Positions 32,470 to 40,065 of a stretch of 64,000 nt of DNA are shown in pieces (the first letter of the stretch is position 1; each line of letters begins with the position of its first letter). This DNA is from Sphingomonas azotifigens NBRC 15497 (GTDB lineage: Bacteria > Pseudomonadota > Alphaproteobacteria > Sphingomonadales > Sphingomonadaceae). Under the pieces are notes generated by a model that was given only the letters and a program-made list of their open reading frames with translations, made no database searches and was not told the origin of the DNA. Both the position numbers and the translations under genes were made by a program. The stretch spans positions 30,020-94,019 of the forward strand of contig NZ_BCTR01000017.1 of NCBI RefSeq assembly GCF_002091475.1, in the 5' to 3' direction.

Positions 32470-33065
32470 ACCTGCAACGCTATGTCTCGCTGGGGCTCGC
32501 CCTGGCGCTCGCGATCGCGCTCGCCGTCATCGGCGACCTCTCGCACAAGGTCGACGCCTTCCGCTCGACCGCATCCATCGCGGCGCACGTCGTCGACAAG
32601 CAGAAGCGCCCGGCCACCCTCGCGACCAAGGCCGCGCTCGAGCAGATCCGCATCCTCGGCGCTGCGGTCGATCGGGTGCGCCAGGCTCGCGCCGACGCCG
32701 CGGCGAAAGACGCCGCCCACGTCATCACCGTCGAGCGCGCCGATGCGCGCGCCAATCAGGAGGTATCGACCGATGTCCTTTCGAAACTCGACCGCGTTCA
32801 GGCTGAGCTTGCCGCTTCTCGCACTCTCGCTGCTCAGGGCCTGCGCGACCTCGCCGCAGCCCGAGCCGATCAAGGTGGTGGCGGAGCGCCGGCAGGCCCC
32901 GCAGATCCCGACGCCACCTGCGAAGCTGCTTTCGCCGCCAGCTGTGACGAAGTTCTTGCCCTCCTCGCGGCAGCCGAAAGCAACACCGCCCAGCTCCTCG
33001 GCTGGCAAGCCTGGTGGCCCAAGGTAGCGGCGAACCACGCCGAAGACGCCGAACGCCCCGAATGA
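32466..33065 (+). CDS. Rz-like inner-membrane spanin
   Basis: 199 residues. An N-terminal membrane anchor (YVSLGLALALAIALAVIG) is followed by a long periplasmic coiled coil (ALEQIRILGAAVDRVRQARADAAAK). This is the i-spanin layout. A lipoprotein ORF lies inside it in another frame, which is the classic Rz/Rz1 arrangement and supports the call. Confidence 0.75.
   Translation: MNLQRYVSLGLALALAIALAVIGDLSHKVDAFRSTASIAAHVVDKQKRPATLATKAALEQIRILGAAVDRVRQARADAAAKDAAHVITVERADARANQEVSTDVLSKLDRVQAELAASRTLAAQGLRDLAAARADQGGGGAPAGPADPDATCEAAFAASCDEVLALLAAAESNTAQLLGWQAWWPKVAANHAEDAERPE
32773..33027 (+). CDS. Rz1-like outer-membrane spanin lipoprotein, embedded in Rz
   Basis: 84 residues, +1-type frame within the Rz gene. 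A strong AGGAGG lies 9 bases before the ATG. The signal MSFRNSTAFRLSLPLLALSLL leads to a lipobox-like LRAC. The mature part is short and Pro-rich (PQPEPIKVVAERRQAPQIP), typical of o-spanins. Together with Rz it would fuse inner and outer membranes in the last step of lysis. Confidence 0.75.
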   Translation: MSFRNSTAFRLSLPLLALSLLRACATSPQPEPIKVVAERRQAPQIPTPPAKLLSPPAVTKFLPSSRQPKATPPSSSAGKPGGPR

Positions 33066-33114
33066 CGCGGGCCGCTGCCCACCTTCTCCCCATCCGCGCT
33101 CAAGGAAATTCACA

Positions 33115-35382
33115 ATGCGCCTGAACAGGCTGAACCTTTCGATCGCCACGGTGGCCATGCTCGGGCAGTGGGTGCCCAGCCCGCAGCAGTTCCCGGCAGT
33201 GACGGTCACCCTGGGGCAGATCGCGTCTGTGACCGAGGGCAACAGCGGCACCACCGCCGCGTCGGTGCTGATCACGCTCAACCGGAACGGCTCGACGGCG
33301 ACGCATACGTTCGACTGGGCGCTCGGGCCGACCGGAACGAACCCGGTCGATGCGACGGACTTCGGCGGCACCTATCCAGCCGGCACCGTCAGCTTCGCAC
33401 CGGGGGAGACCTCCAAGACGGTTCAGTGGCTGATCGCCGGCGACACGACGATCGAGACCGATGAGACGTACCTTTTCACGCTCTCGCAAAACGGCATCGC
33501 TTGGGCGACCGCCGTCGGCGCCATCCTCAACGACGACACGCTGGCGGCTCCCGGGCCGGCAGCCTCCGTCGCCGCTATCGAAGGCGTGTTCCAGAATGGC
33601 CTGATCGTGCGCCCACCGACCACGGGCGGCACCCCGACGGTCTTGCGCATTCGCCGGAGCGCGACTGCAGGCGGAGCCAAGACGGTCATCCAGACCATTG
33701 CCTTCAACGCGGGGCAGATCGTCTATCGCTGGCTGCATGACAGTCTGACAAACGACGCCGCGCAGTATTATGATTTCGTGTTCGAAAATGGTGGCGGGTC
33801 GTGGACCTCGGCGGAAGTAACCGCGACGCCTTCCAAGATCGGTTTCCCGAAACCGCATCAGATGGCGGCATGGTACAATCCGGCAGATATCACCGGCTTC
33901 GCCAACGCGGCTCAGATCAACACCAATTGGCTATGTCGCATTACCGGGATTGCGGCCGTCCCCACGGGCTCGCAGAAGCCGACGTTCCTCGCGAGCGGGC
34001 AGGGCGGCCTGCCAGCGGTGAAGACCAACGGCGCCAACCTGTTCAGCATCGGCGCCCACGCGTTGATGGATGCGGCCGCAACCTCCTCGGGGATCAACGA
34101 GAGCCGCGGCATTACGGTGCTGGCGGTTGGCCGAAATTCGACGAGTTCGGAGTTCAACGCCGGGCACATGTTCGGCGGCGAAACCAACGGCAAGAACGCT
34201 GCCACCGTGCTGTGGACGCAGAATACTCGGGGGGCGCTGGTTACCCCCGGCCTTTCGAACCTGTGGCGAGAGGCAAATATCGGCACTGCGTGGGGCACCG
34301 CGGGGATGTCGTGCAGCCAGAACGCCGGAAGCTCTGCGCCCACGCAGAACCCGATGATCGCTATCATGGACGGCGTGATCATCAATCGGATGACGGTGCC
34401 ACAGAGCGCGTTCATTGCCGGCACCTGGACGATCGGCGCCCGTTCGGCGAGCTCGTACACCACGAACATGGAGATCTACGGCTGCCACGCCTGGGCGACC
34501 GAACTGAGCGCCGCCGATCATCTCCAGTATGCGTACCGCCAGCGGGTAAAGGCAGGCGTGGCGCACCCCTATGCCGGGGCGACATACTATCCAATCATTT
34601 CCGGCAATTCGATCGTGCAGACCGTTGGCATCGAGACGACGCAGAACGCATCCTCCACCGGTGGCAGTCAGCTCGCCTATGCCGCTCAGCTGATGGCGAT
34701 GGCGGGCAAGCGGCCGGGCGCGTGGGCGATGGTCGCGCGCCATGGCTTCACGTTCCCAGGGCTCCGGGCGTACGTCCAGCAAGACGTGATCGACATCATC
34801 CGCGCCCCTTGGTTCCAAGAGGCAGGGTTGATCCCGCACATCCACATGCACGAAGGCTACAACGGCGGCTATGGCGTCGGCGTGTTTAACGACATGGCGC
34901 TGTATGTGCAGGACATTAAGGCCGGCATCGCGGATCTGCCGATTGCGTCGCAAGCGGTATTTACTGCCTTCACCGCCCCCGACACCGAAGCGACCCGCAC
35001 CGGCGGCCCTAGTGAGGCCGCGCGCCAGGCGCTGAACAACAAGATGATCCAGGATGGCACGATTGACCACACGGTGTTGCACGCCGTGGTGGATCTCACC
35101 CTCGACACCAACCCGGTCGGGCCGGCGAGTGGCGCGGGCAATTATCAGGGCATGGCCATCTACAATCACTGGAACCAGGCGCCGCAGGATTATGCCGGTG
35201 TCACCGGGCAGGCCAGCAAGGACAAGGTGCACCCCTCGGCCGGCGAGTCCGGATACGAGGCCGGCGGCACGGGCTCTATCGCGCGGACAGCCTACTGCAT
35301 CCTTGGCCCGGGCGCCGGCAACGTTCCAGCCCCCTACGGCAAGGGGACCAGCAAGACGGACGGCTGGAACTTCCTGAACTGA
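33115..35382 (+). CDS. fibre/spike protein: Calx-beta, LamG-like and SGNH-hydrolase domains
   Basis: 755 residues; AAGGAAA precedes the ATG. Residues ~28-125 form a Calx-beta domain (VTEGNSGTTAASVLITLNRNG ... TIETDETYLFTLS). Residues ~245-490 resemble a concanavalin/LamG-like domain. The C-terminal part (~500-755) has SGNH-like blocks: ISGNSIVQTVG (Ser), GVFNDMAL (Asn) and DKVHPS (Asp/His). Block I has GNS instead of GDS. An esterase acting on host surface glycans is inferred. It lies after the lysis genes, where late-acquired receptor-binding genes often sit. Confidence 0.65.
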   Translation: MRLNRLNLSIATVAMLGQWVPSPQQFPAVTVTLGQIASVTEGNSGTTAASVLITLNRNGSTATHTFDWALGPTGTNPVDATDFGGTYPAGTVSFAPGETSKTVQWLIAGDTTIETDETYLFTLSQNGIAWATAVGAILNDDTLAAPGPAASVAAIEGVFQNGLIVRPPTTGGTPTVLRIRRSATAGGAKTVIQTIAFNAGQIVYRWLHDSLTNDAAQYYDFVFENGGGSWTSAEVTATPSKIGFPKPHQMAAWYNPADITGFANAAQINTNWLCRITGIAAVPTGSQKPTFLASGQGGLPAVKTNGANLFSIGAHALMDAAATSSGINESRGITVLAVGRNSTSSEFNAGHMFGGETNGKNAATVLWTQNTRGALVTPGLSNLWREANIGTAWGTAGMSCSQNAGSSAPTQNPMIAIMDGVIINRMTVPQSAFIAGTWTIGARSASSYTTNMEIYGCHAWATELSAADHLQYAYRQRVKAGVAHPYAGATYYPIISGNSIVQTVGIETTQNASSTGGSQLAYAAQLMAMAGKRPGAWAMVARHGFTFPGLRAYVQQDVIDIIRAPWFQEAGLIPHIHMHEGYNGGYGVGVFNDMALYVQDIKAGIADLPIASQAVFTAFTAPDTEATRTGGPSEAARQALNNKMIQDGTIDHTVLHAVVDLTLDTNPVGPASGAGNYQGMAIYNHWNQAPQDYAGVTGQASKDKVHPSAGESGYEAGGTGSIARTAYCILGPGAGNVPAPYGKGTSKTDGWNFLN

Positions 35383-35393
35383 GGAACACCGAC

Positions 35394-35705
35394 ATGACGC
35401 AAGCAGAAGTATTCGTCGCCGCGGCGCGGGCCGCGGCGGAGACGCAAGCTAAGGCCGAAGTGGCCGCTGCGGCCGCGAAGACCGCGGCGGATGCCGCCGC
35501 CGCCGCCCAAGCAACGGTGAAGGCAGGTGTCACCAGTTCGTCCGAGCCCCAGGTCAACACCGTCCTGATGCAGGATGGTTCGGCGATCCTTCACCGGCCC
35601 GGTGACGGCGCCCAGTCCGATCGCGTCGCCGTGTTGCCCACGGACTGGGCGACCGGCTCATTCGGGCTGGCGTTCCTGACCATGGGCGAGTTGCGGCGGT
35701 CGTGA
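35394..35705 (+). CDS. hypothetical Ala-rich helical protein
   Basis: 103 residues; GAGGAA precedes the ATG. The first 45 residues are an Ala/Glu/Lys helix (AAARAAAETQAKAEVAAAAAK); the remainder is short beta-like sequence. It may be an adaptor for the preceding fibre. Unrecognised. Confidence 0.5.
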   Translation: MTQAEVFVAAARAAAETQAKAEVAAAAAKTAADAAAAAQATVKAGVTSSSEPQVNTVLMQDGSAILHRPGDGAQSDRVAVLPTDWATGSFGLAFLTMGELRRS

Positions 35706-36076
35706 CCATGCCCGAGATCTGCCCGCGCTGCGGCGCTGAAAATGTGCCGTTTGTCGACTTCGGGCCGTGGCGCTTCGAGGGCAACATGACCGGCGCTCCG
35801 AGGATATTCTACCGGGGGCTGGAACAGCCGGTCATTCGTGGCGTCCAGGCTCGGCTGATGGCGGGCCTTATCAAGGGGCGTGGCAGGCTTCGCCACGGGT
35901 TGGGCTTGATGCTGGGCAGCGTGAACGAAGAAGCCGACATCGACGGGAATCTGAAAGTGCAGATCAGCTATCTGCGGCGGCACGTCGTCGCCGTCACCGA
36001 GGGCGCCTGGGTGATACCCAAGAAGCCCCGACGGACGTTTGAAGACTACTTCCTGTGCGAGGTGCCAGACGAATAG
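35702..36076 (+). CDS. zinc-ribbon plus winged-helix-like protein
   Basis: 124 residues from a GTG overlapping the previous stop (an ATG lies two codons later). It has one N-terminal pair, CPRCGAEN. Residues ~30-100 (QPVIRGVQARLMAGLIKGRGRLRHGLGLMLG ... KVQISYLRRHVVAV) have the helix and 'ISxLR' recognition pattern of OmpR-type winged helices. DNA binding is plausible. It is the last rightward gene before the regulatory end region. Confidence 0.5.
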   Translation: MTMPEICPRCGAENVPFVDFGPWRFEGNMTGAPRIFYRGLEQPVIRGVQARLMAGLIKGRGRLRHGLGLMLGSVNEEADIDGNLKVQISYLRRHVVAVTEGAWVIPKKPRRTFEDYFLCEVPDE

Positions 36077-36095
36077 GCTGCACCGCCTGCGCTCC

Positions 36096-36269
36096 TCATG
36101 CCCAGTCGTCTGCCATACACCGCTCGCACACGCTGCTGCCGTCGTTTGTGGGACGGTAGCCGCAGTCCGAACAGGTGCGGTTCTTGCCCTTCTCGCCGGA
36201 AAGCAGGCCGCTTCCAACTATGACCGCCACAAAGATCGCCAGGGCGAGCGCGCCAAGCCAACTGTCCAT
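36096..36269 (-). CDS. 57-residue membrane zinc-ribbon protein
   Basis: Starts MDSWLGALALAIFVAVIVG, one transmembrane helix, then CSDCGYRPTNDGSSVCERC, a four-cysteine zinc ribbon. GGAAGGA lies 7 bases before the ATG. Too short to be picked up by length-based ORF finding. It is leftward, divergent from the gene at 36356. Confidence 0.7.
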   Translation of the reverse strand: MDSWLGALALAIFVAVIVGSGLLSGEKGKNRTCSDCGYRPTNDGSSVCERCMADDWA

Positions 36270-36311
36270 CGTCGTTCCTTCCTATTGTAGCGAATATGTA
36301 CCCTACGGCCA

Positions 36312-36323
36312 CGACAGCTGTCG
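36312..36323. promoter_or_regulatory. 12-bp perfect palindrome
   Basis: CGACAGCTGTCG lies in the divergent gap between the zinc-ribbon gene and the gene at 36356, 13 bases before a LexA-type box. It could be a repressor operator. Confidence 0.4.
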
Positions 36324-36335
36324 ACTCCCTCGCGT

Positions 36336-36350
36336 GTTCCACTAATGTTC
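36336..36350 (+). promoter_or_regulatory. LexA (SOS) box, GTTC-N7-GTTC
   Basis: GTTCCACTAATGTTC fits the alphaproteobacterial SOS box exactly (GTTC, seven bases, GTTC). It lies 5 bases before the ATG at 36356, so it would cover the start region of that gene's transcript, and lies in the gap divergent to the zinc-ribbon gene. Confidence 0.55.
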
Positions 36351-36355
36351 CGCTG

Positions 36356-36703
36356 ATGCGAGTCGGCGAAGATCTGACGGCCAAGGCGCTCTTGGCTCTG
36401 GAAGAGGCATTGCATGAATGCCGCTATCAGCAGGTGTATCGCAGCCGCGCGCTGGCGATGGCCCTCGCATACCTGTGGAGCCTCAAACGAGGGGACGCTC
36501 GCGATTTCAGGATGTTCTGGCGGGAGGTCGCCTCCGACAACCCGGTGCTGCGCTTTGGCGCAGCCGACCAGGCGCTCGAGCGGATTTACGCCGCGGCTGG
36601 GCGCAAGCGCGACCAAGATCGATCACACGTGATCTGGTCAGAGGTGCAGGATCGACTCAGGCCGACACTTCGAGGGGGCTCCGCTTCGCGCGAACGCACG
36701 TGA
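36356..36703 (+). CDS. hypothetical helical protein, possibly SOS-regulated
   Basis: 115 residues from ATG 36356; an upstream ATG at 36296 would run through the palindrome and LexA box and is disfavoured. Mostly helical, basic (TAKALLALEEALHECRYQQVYRSRALAMALAYLWSLKRGDARDF). No recognisable motif. Its end abuts the leftward SRAP remnant. Confidence 0.5.
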   Translation: MRVGEDLTAKALLALEEALHECRYQQVYRSRALAMALAYLWSLKRGDARDFRMFWREVASDNPVLRFGAADQALERIYAAAGRKRDQDRSHVIWSEVQDRLRPTLRGGSASRERT

Positions 36704-36952
36704 TTATTGCTCGCGTCCGGACCGCGTCGGGAACACTGGCCCGCGCACGGACATCCGCTCTGCGTCGTAGGGCCGCTGCAGGCCTACGATGTCGTCGTAG
36801 CTGCCGCGCAACCAGCGATCGATATCGCCCGGCTCGAGGATGGTCATCATCGCCCTGGGGTAGGTCGGGGCGACCAGCTCGTACGCATCACAGGGCACCA
36901 CCGTGAAGCCAGGCCCCGCGGCGGTGTTCTGCCAGAAGCCCGCTAAGGTCAC
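36704..36952 (-). pseudogene. SRAP (YedK-like) peptidase C-terminal remnant
   Basis: 82 residues that match only the last third of SRAP proteins: MTLAGFWQN, then VPCDAYELVAPTYPRAMMTIL, then RWLRGSYDDIVGLQRPY. SRAP proteins shield abasic sites via Cys2, which is missing along with the whole N-terminal part. The Glu of 'AGLWE' is Gln, and the His of 'xxHxRMP' is replaced (VAPTYPRAMM). It is therefore probably a non-functional relic. The upstream side is occupied by an unrelated AT-richer gene that overlaps its first codon. Confidence 0.65.
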
Positions 36953-37758
36953 TGACCGTATTCAATGGCGGATGAGGGCTTATTGACAAGGGCTGCCCAA
37001 ATTTTTGGCCTCTCCATCCAGTGGGCAATATTCTCAGCTCGAACATCATCAATCAATGGCGGGGAAGGAAACATATTCCATGCCTTCATTGGCCATATCG
37101 ATGAAAGGAAGAGGTACTTTTTTGCTGCTTCGGCTGAGATCGAGAATCCTGTGCTAGTACGAAAGCACATGAACAGAGCGCGTTTTAACGGTATGCAAAG
37201 TGTCAGGGAGTTTGGTCCCGCCGCCAAGTCTGTGTTTCCAAAAAACATCGTTTTGGTATGCTTTGTTCCTACTTGCCAGCGGCATTCTGGATGAAGCAAG
37301 CCAACCCAGAAGCTCCAACGTGGCATAGGACGGCGAGCGGTCATGAATTTTTTTGGTTCATCAGCTGGTATCGGGGATGCAAGAGGGAGAGCGTAAGTGT
37401 GATTTATAGTAAACATTGTCAACCATGTCGCAAGTGCCTCGCGCTCTGAAGGAGTTGTTGGCCACCATTCCCCCTCTTTGAGCCGCGTTAAGGCCTCCCG
37501 CGCTTCCCCATTAATGACATTCATCCACCCGCTATTGCAAGATCGGCAAGGCGCGCGGACACTGGCATTGTACAAGCTTCCCGCCTTGAACCTACTTTCG
37601 TCAATTGGCTCTTGGCGGAGTCCATCCCGCCACCCTGTCGTAGTTATAACATGCTTGTTTCCGAAGTCCGGCAAGATATCGCGCAGCCATTGGCCATAAA
37701 GATGCTCTGCAGACTGCCCCTCTTCGCCGCAATAAATGCAGCGCGGTCGATTATTCAT
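36949..37758 (-). CDS. HNH-like zinc protein (cargo gene)
   Basis: 269 residues. RCIYCGEEGQSAEHLYGQWL, then APCRSCNSGWMNVINGEARE gives two C-x2-C pairs with an EH and N-G-W-M-N core, as in a divergent HNH endonuclease family. The rest (WLTMFTINHTYALPL; WSFWVGLLHP) is unassigned. Its DNA is visibly AT-richer than its neighbours, which suggests separate acquisition. An accessory or defence role is possible. Confidence 0.6.
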   Translation of the reverse strand: MNNRPRCIYCGEEGQSAEHLYGQWLRDILPDFGNKHVITTTGWRDGLRQEPIDESRFKAGSLYNASVRAPCRSCNSGWMNVINGEAREALTRLKEGEWWPTTPSEREALATWLTMFTINHTYALPLASPIPADEPKKFMTARRPMPRWSFWVGLLHPECRWQVGTKHTKTMFFGNTDLAAGPNSLTLCIPLKRALFMCFRTSTGFSISAEAAKKYLFLSSIWPMKAWNMFPSPPLIDDVRAENIAHWMERPKIWAALVNKPSSAIEYGQ

Positions 37759-37783
37759 CGCCGTTCTTGCTCCGAAGGTTCCC

Positions 37784-37993
37784 TTACGGGCACTTGATGA
37801 ACTGGCCCTTCTTAGGGCCGCTGGCGATGTGGCACTTGCCCTTCGCGTCCTTCGTGACCCCGCCGGTGGTCGCCGAGGCAGCGGTCGGCGGGCACTTGGT
37901 GAACTTGCCCTTGGCGTCCTTGCAGGGAGCGGCGGCGAGCGCGGGCGCGGCGATCAGGGCGAGCGTGGCGGCGATGGTCGTGATGCGGAGCAT
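37784..37993 (-). CDS. small secreted Lys/Cys-repeat protein
   Basis: 69 residues from an ATG with AGGAGAGGGA upstream. The signal peptide is MLRITTIAATLALIAAPALAAA. The mature part has two related units, CKDAKGKFTKCP and CHIASGPKKGQFIKCP, the first being D-A-K-G-K-F-x-K-C-P. It is probably periplasmic. Function unknown. Confidence 0.65.
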   Translation of the reverse strand: MLRITTIAATLALIAAPALAAAPCKDAKGKFTKCPPTAASATTGGVTKDAKGKCHIASGPKKGQFIKCP

Positions 37994-38065
37994 GTAAGTC
38001 CCTCTCCTTGCGTGAGTCGCGAGGGGTAGGATGCCACGCCCGGCCAATGGCGCAAGCGGGTGCTG

Positions 38066-38362
38066 TCAGGTCGCCCGGCGCAGCACGGTCCGGTACTCCG
38101 GCCGATAGCGCTTCCGCTCGGCATATGCTCGCAGATCGTCGGGCCGGGCAGGGGCGCCGAGGTGCGGCCCCGGCACGCCGAGGTACTCGGCGGCCTTCGC
38201 GCGGTCTGCCGCCGACAGCTCGTAGGGCACCGCGCTGCGCACGAAGCGGGCGATATAGCCTTCCTGGTGACCGAGCACGCGGGAGAGGGTCGCCAGCGAT
38301 TTCCCCTGCTCAGTGCAAGCCGCCGCGATACGCTGTCTGATGACGTCCGGAGATGGTCCCAT
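38066..38362 (-). CDS. Cro/CI (XRE)-type HTH regulator
   Basis: 98 residues. The helix-turn-helix is visible in IRQRIAAACTEQGKSLATLSRVLGHQEGYIARFVRSAVPYELSA (residues ~8-52). The remainder is a short basic tail. A promoter with -35 TTGGAA (38423-38418) and -10 TATATC (38399-38394), 18 bases apart, lies upstream on the minus strand. A LexA box sits across that promoter, and a second box lies about 40 bases further upstream. It is the last gene before the attachment site. Confidence 0.75.
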   Translation of the reverse strand: MGPSPDVIRQRIAAACTEQGKSLATLSRVLGHQEGYIARFVRSAVPYELSAADRAKAAEYLGVPGPHLGAPARPDDLRAYAERKRYRPEYRTVLRRAT

Positions 38363-38393
38363 GGTGCACGCCCTCGCTGGCCCAAGCCGTGCT

Positions 38394-38423
38394 GATATAG
38401 ATCATGTTCGCGATGCGTTCCAA
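38394..38423 (-). promoter_or_regulatory. promoter of the XRE gene overlapped by a LexA box
   Basis: On the minus strand, TTGGAA and TATATC are separated by 18 bases. The LexA box GTTC-GCGATGC-GTTC (38406-38420, read on the plus strand) lies between and over these elements, a typical repressing position. The transcript would start about 25 bases before the ATG at 38362. Confidence 0.55.
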
Positions 38424-38457
38424 CCCCGGGGCGATCGCCTGGCTTTGTCCCAAGGCG

Positions 38458-38472
38458 GAACAGTGGTAGAAC
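38458..38472 (-). promoter_or_regulatory. second LexA box
   Basis: On the plus strand the bases read GAAC-AGTGGTA-GAAC, the exact reverse complement form of GTTC-N7-GTTC. It lies 37 bases beyond the first box. Two exact boxes within 70 bases are unlikely by chance. Confidence 0.55.
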
Positions 38473-38576
38473 ATCCGCGTGGCTCGGCGTTTTGACAAAT
38501 TCTGGAAAGCCGCAGGATACCGTACGGGAACGGAAGGTGAATATGTAGAAAGCAATGTTGAAAAATAAGGCTTTCC

Positions 38577-38627
38577 TCTCGATTCCTAATCGAGAGGTCG
38601 GAGGTTCGAATCCTCTCCGGGTCACCA
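38577..38627 (+). other. 3' fragment of tRNA-Arg(CCT): prophage attachment site
   Basis: Anticodon stem-loop CTCGA-TTCCTAA-TCGAG (38578-38594, anticodon CCT), variable AGGTC, T-arm GGAGG-TTCGAAT-CCTCT (38600-38616), acceptor strand CCGGGTC, discriminator A and encoded CCA (38625-38627). The 5' acceptor strand (GACCCGG) and D-arm are absent upstream. This is what integration into a tRNA 3' end leaves at the distal junction. The intact tRNA and the integrase should lie left of the window. Confidence 0.85.
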
Positions 38628-38643
38628 CCATGACTTCGTCAAA

Positions 38644-40065
38644 TCATTGATTTGCAATGGGATTCCTCTGCCAGCCGCCGCCGGTAGCGCCGATCAGGCG
38701 GATACAGGCATCGAGCCGGCGGGTCTGCAGATCGAGTGCCTTGCGCCGCGCCTGCAGGGCCGAGGCCTGCGCGGTCGCGACGTCGAGATAGGTGACCACG
38801 CCCTTTTCATAGCGGTTGAGCGCCAGTTGCTCGGCTTCCCCGGCCAGGCGGACGGCGTCTGCCTGGGCGTTCGCTTCGTCGCCGAAGTGATGCAGCTGGG
38901 CAAGCCCGTCCTCCACCTCCTGGAAGGCGGTAAGCACGCGGCCGCGATAGTCGGCCGTGGTCTCGGTCCAGCGGGCGCGGGCGGCAGCAAGCGCCGCGCG
39001 CCGCCGGCCGCCGTCGAAGATCGACAGGATCGCGCTCGGCCCGATCGACCAGAGCGTGTTCGGCGCAGCGACCAGCCCGGCGAGCGCAGTGTTCTGGACA
39101 CCGCCGCTGCCGCCGAGCGTGATCGAGGGGAAGAAGGCCGCGTGCGCGACGCCGATCTCCTGATTGGCTGCGAACATGCGGCGCTCGGCGGCAACCACGT
39201 CCGGCCGGCGCTGCAGCAGTGTCGAGGGCAGCGCGGGCGGCAGCGCCGGGATCGCCGGTTGGCCGGCGGCGGGCGCAAGGGTGAAGCTGCTCGCCGGCTG
39301 CCCTACCAGGCTGGCAATGGCGTGTTCGACCAGCGCGCGCGACGCGGCGATGTCGGCAAGCTGCGCCCGCGCGTCGGCGAGCAGCGCGCCGGCGCGGGCG
39401 ACGTCGATGCCCGAGGCGATGCCGCCGGCAAAGCGCCGCCGGATCAGCGCATCGGCCTGGGCATAGGCGCTTACCGTGTCGGTGAGCATTTGTGCCTGCG
39501 CATCGAGCCCGCGCAGTTCGACATAGCGCTGGGCCAGCGCGGTTTCGAGCGCGAGCCGGATCGCGGCGAGGTCGTCGCCGCTCGCCTGTGCTTCGGCGCG
39601 GCTGGCGGCGACGCGGGCGTGCAGGCCGCCCCACAGATCGGGCTCCCAGCCGATGCCGGCCGACAGCGTGTCCGCCGCATAAACATCGGGCTGGTTGCCG
39701 CCCCGTAGTGGGCGATTGTCGGACTGGCGGTTCTGGGTCACGTCCGCGCGCACGCCGAAGCTGGGCAGCAGCCCCGCGCCGGCCTGGCGGACATAGGCCT
39801 GCGCCGCCTCGTAGCGGCCGAGTGCGCCCTGCAGCGTCGGATTGTCGCTGGCGACCTTGCGTTCGAGGCCGTCGAGCACCGGATCGGCGAAGATGGTCCA
39901 CCAGCTGCCGTCGACGGGTAGCGCCGGGGCGGCGGTCGTCCAGGGTCCGGCTTCCTTGAACGCCGGCGGGGCGGGGACGACCGGCGGGCGATAGGCCGGC
40001 GCCGTGCCGCAGCCCGACAGGGCAGTGGCGACGGCGAGGCAGGCGAGGGTCAGGCGCTTAGGCAT
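38644..40065 (-). CDS. outer-membrane efflux channel lipoprotein (NodT/OprM type)
   Basis: 473 residues. The lipoprotein signal LACLAVATALSGC is followed by the family's opening PAYRPPVVPAPPAF, then two related OEP repeats with long helices (LERKVASDNPTLQGALGRYEAAQAYVRQAG; LLQRRPDVVAAERRMFAANQEIGVAHAAFFP). It is the outer-membrane duct of a tripartite pump. It overlaps the adaptor gene by 8 bases and is the last gene of the five-gene efflux cluster. Confidence 0.92.
   Translation of the reverse strand: MPKRLTLACLAVATALSGCGTAPAYRPPVVPAPPAFKEAGPWTTAAPALPVDGSWWTIFADPVLDGLERKVASDNPTLQGALGRYEAAQAYVRQAGAGLLPSFGVRADVTQNRQSDNRPLRGGNQPDVYAADTLSAGIGWEPDLWGGLHARVAASRAEAQASGDDLAAIRLALETALAQRYVELRGLDAQAQMLTDTVSAYAQADALIRRRFAGGIASGIDVARAGALLADARAQLADIAASRALVEHAIASLVGQPASSFTLAPAAGQPAIPALPPALPSTLLQRRPDVVAAERRMFAANQEIGVAHAAFFPSITLGGSGGVQNTALAGLVAAPNTLWSIGPSAILSIFDGGRRRAALAAARARWTETTADYRGRVLTAFQEVEDGLAQLHHFGDEANAQADAVRLAGEAEQLALNRYEKGVVTYLDVATAQASALQARRKALDLQTRRLDACIRLIGATGGGWQRNPIANQ

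Noticed and set aside
36039..36290. 83-residue plus-strand ORF
   Set aside because: Shadow of the 57-residue zinc-ribbon gene on the other strand, which has a ribosome binding site, a membrane helix and four cysteines.
37954..38631. 225-residue minus-strand ORF starting MVVTRRGFEPPTSRL
   Set aside because: Its start is the antisense of the tRNA fragment; 'GFEPPTSRL' is a classic tRNA-antisense artefact. The rest overlaps the XRE gene out of frame.
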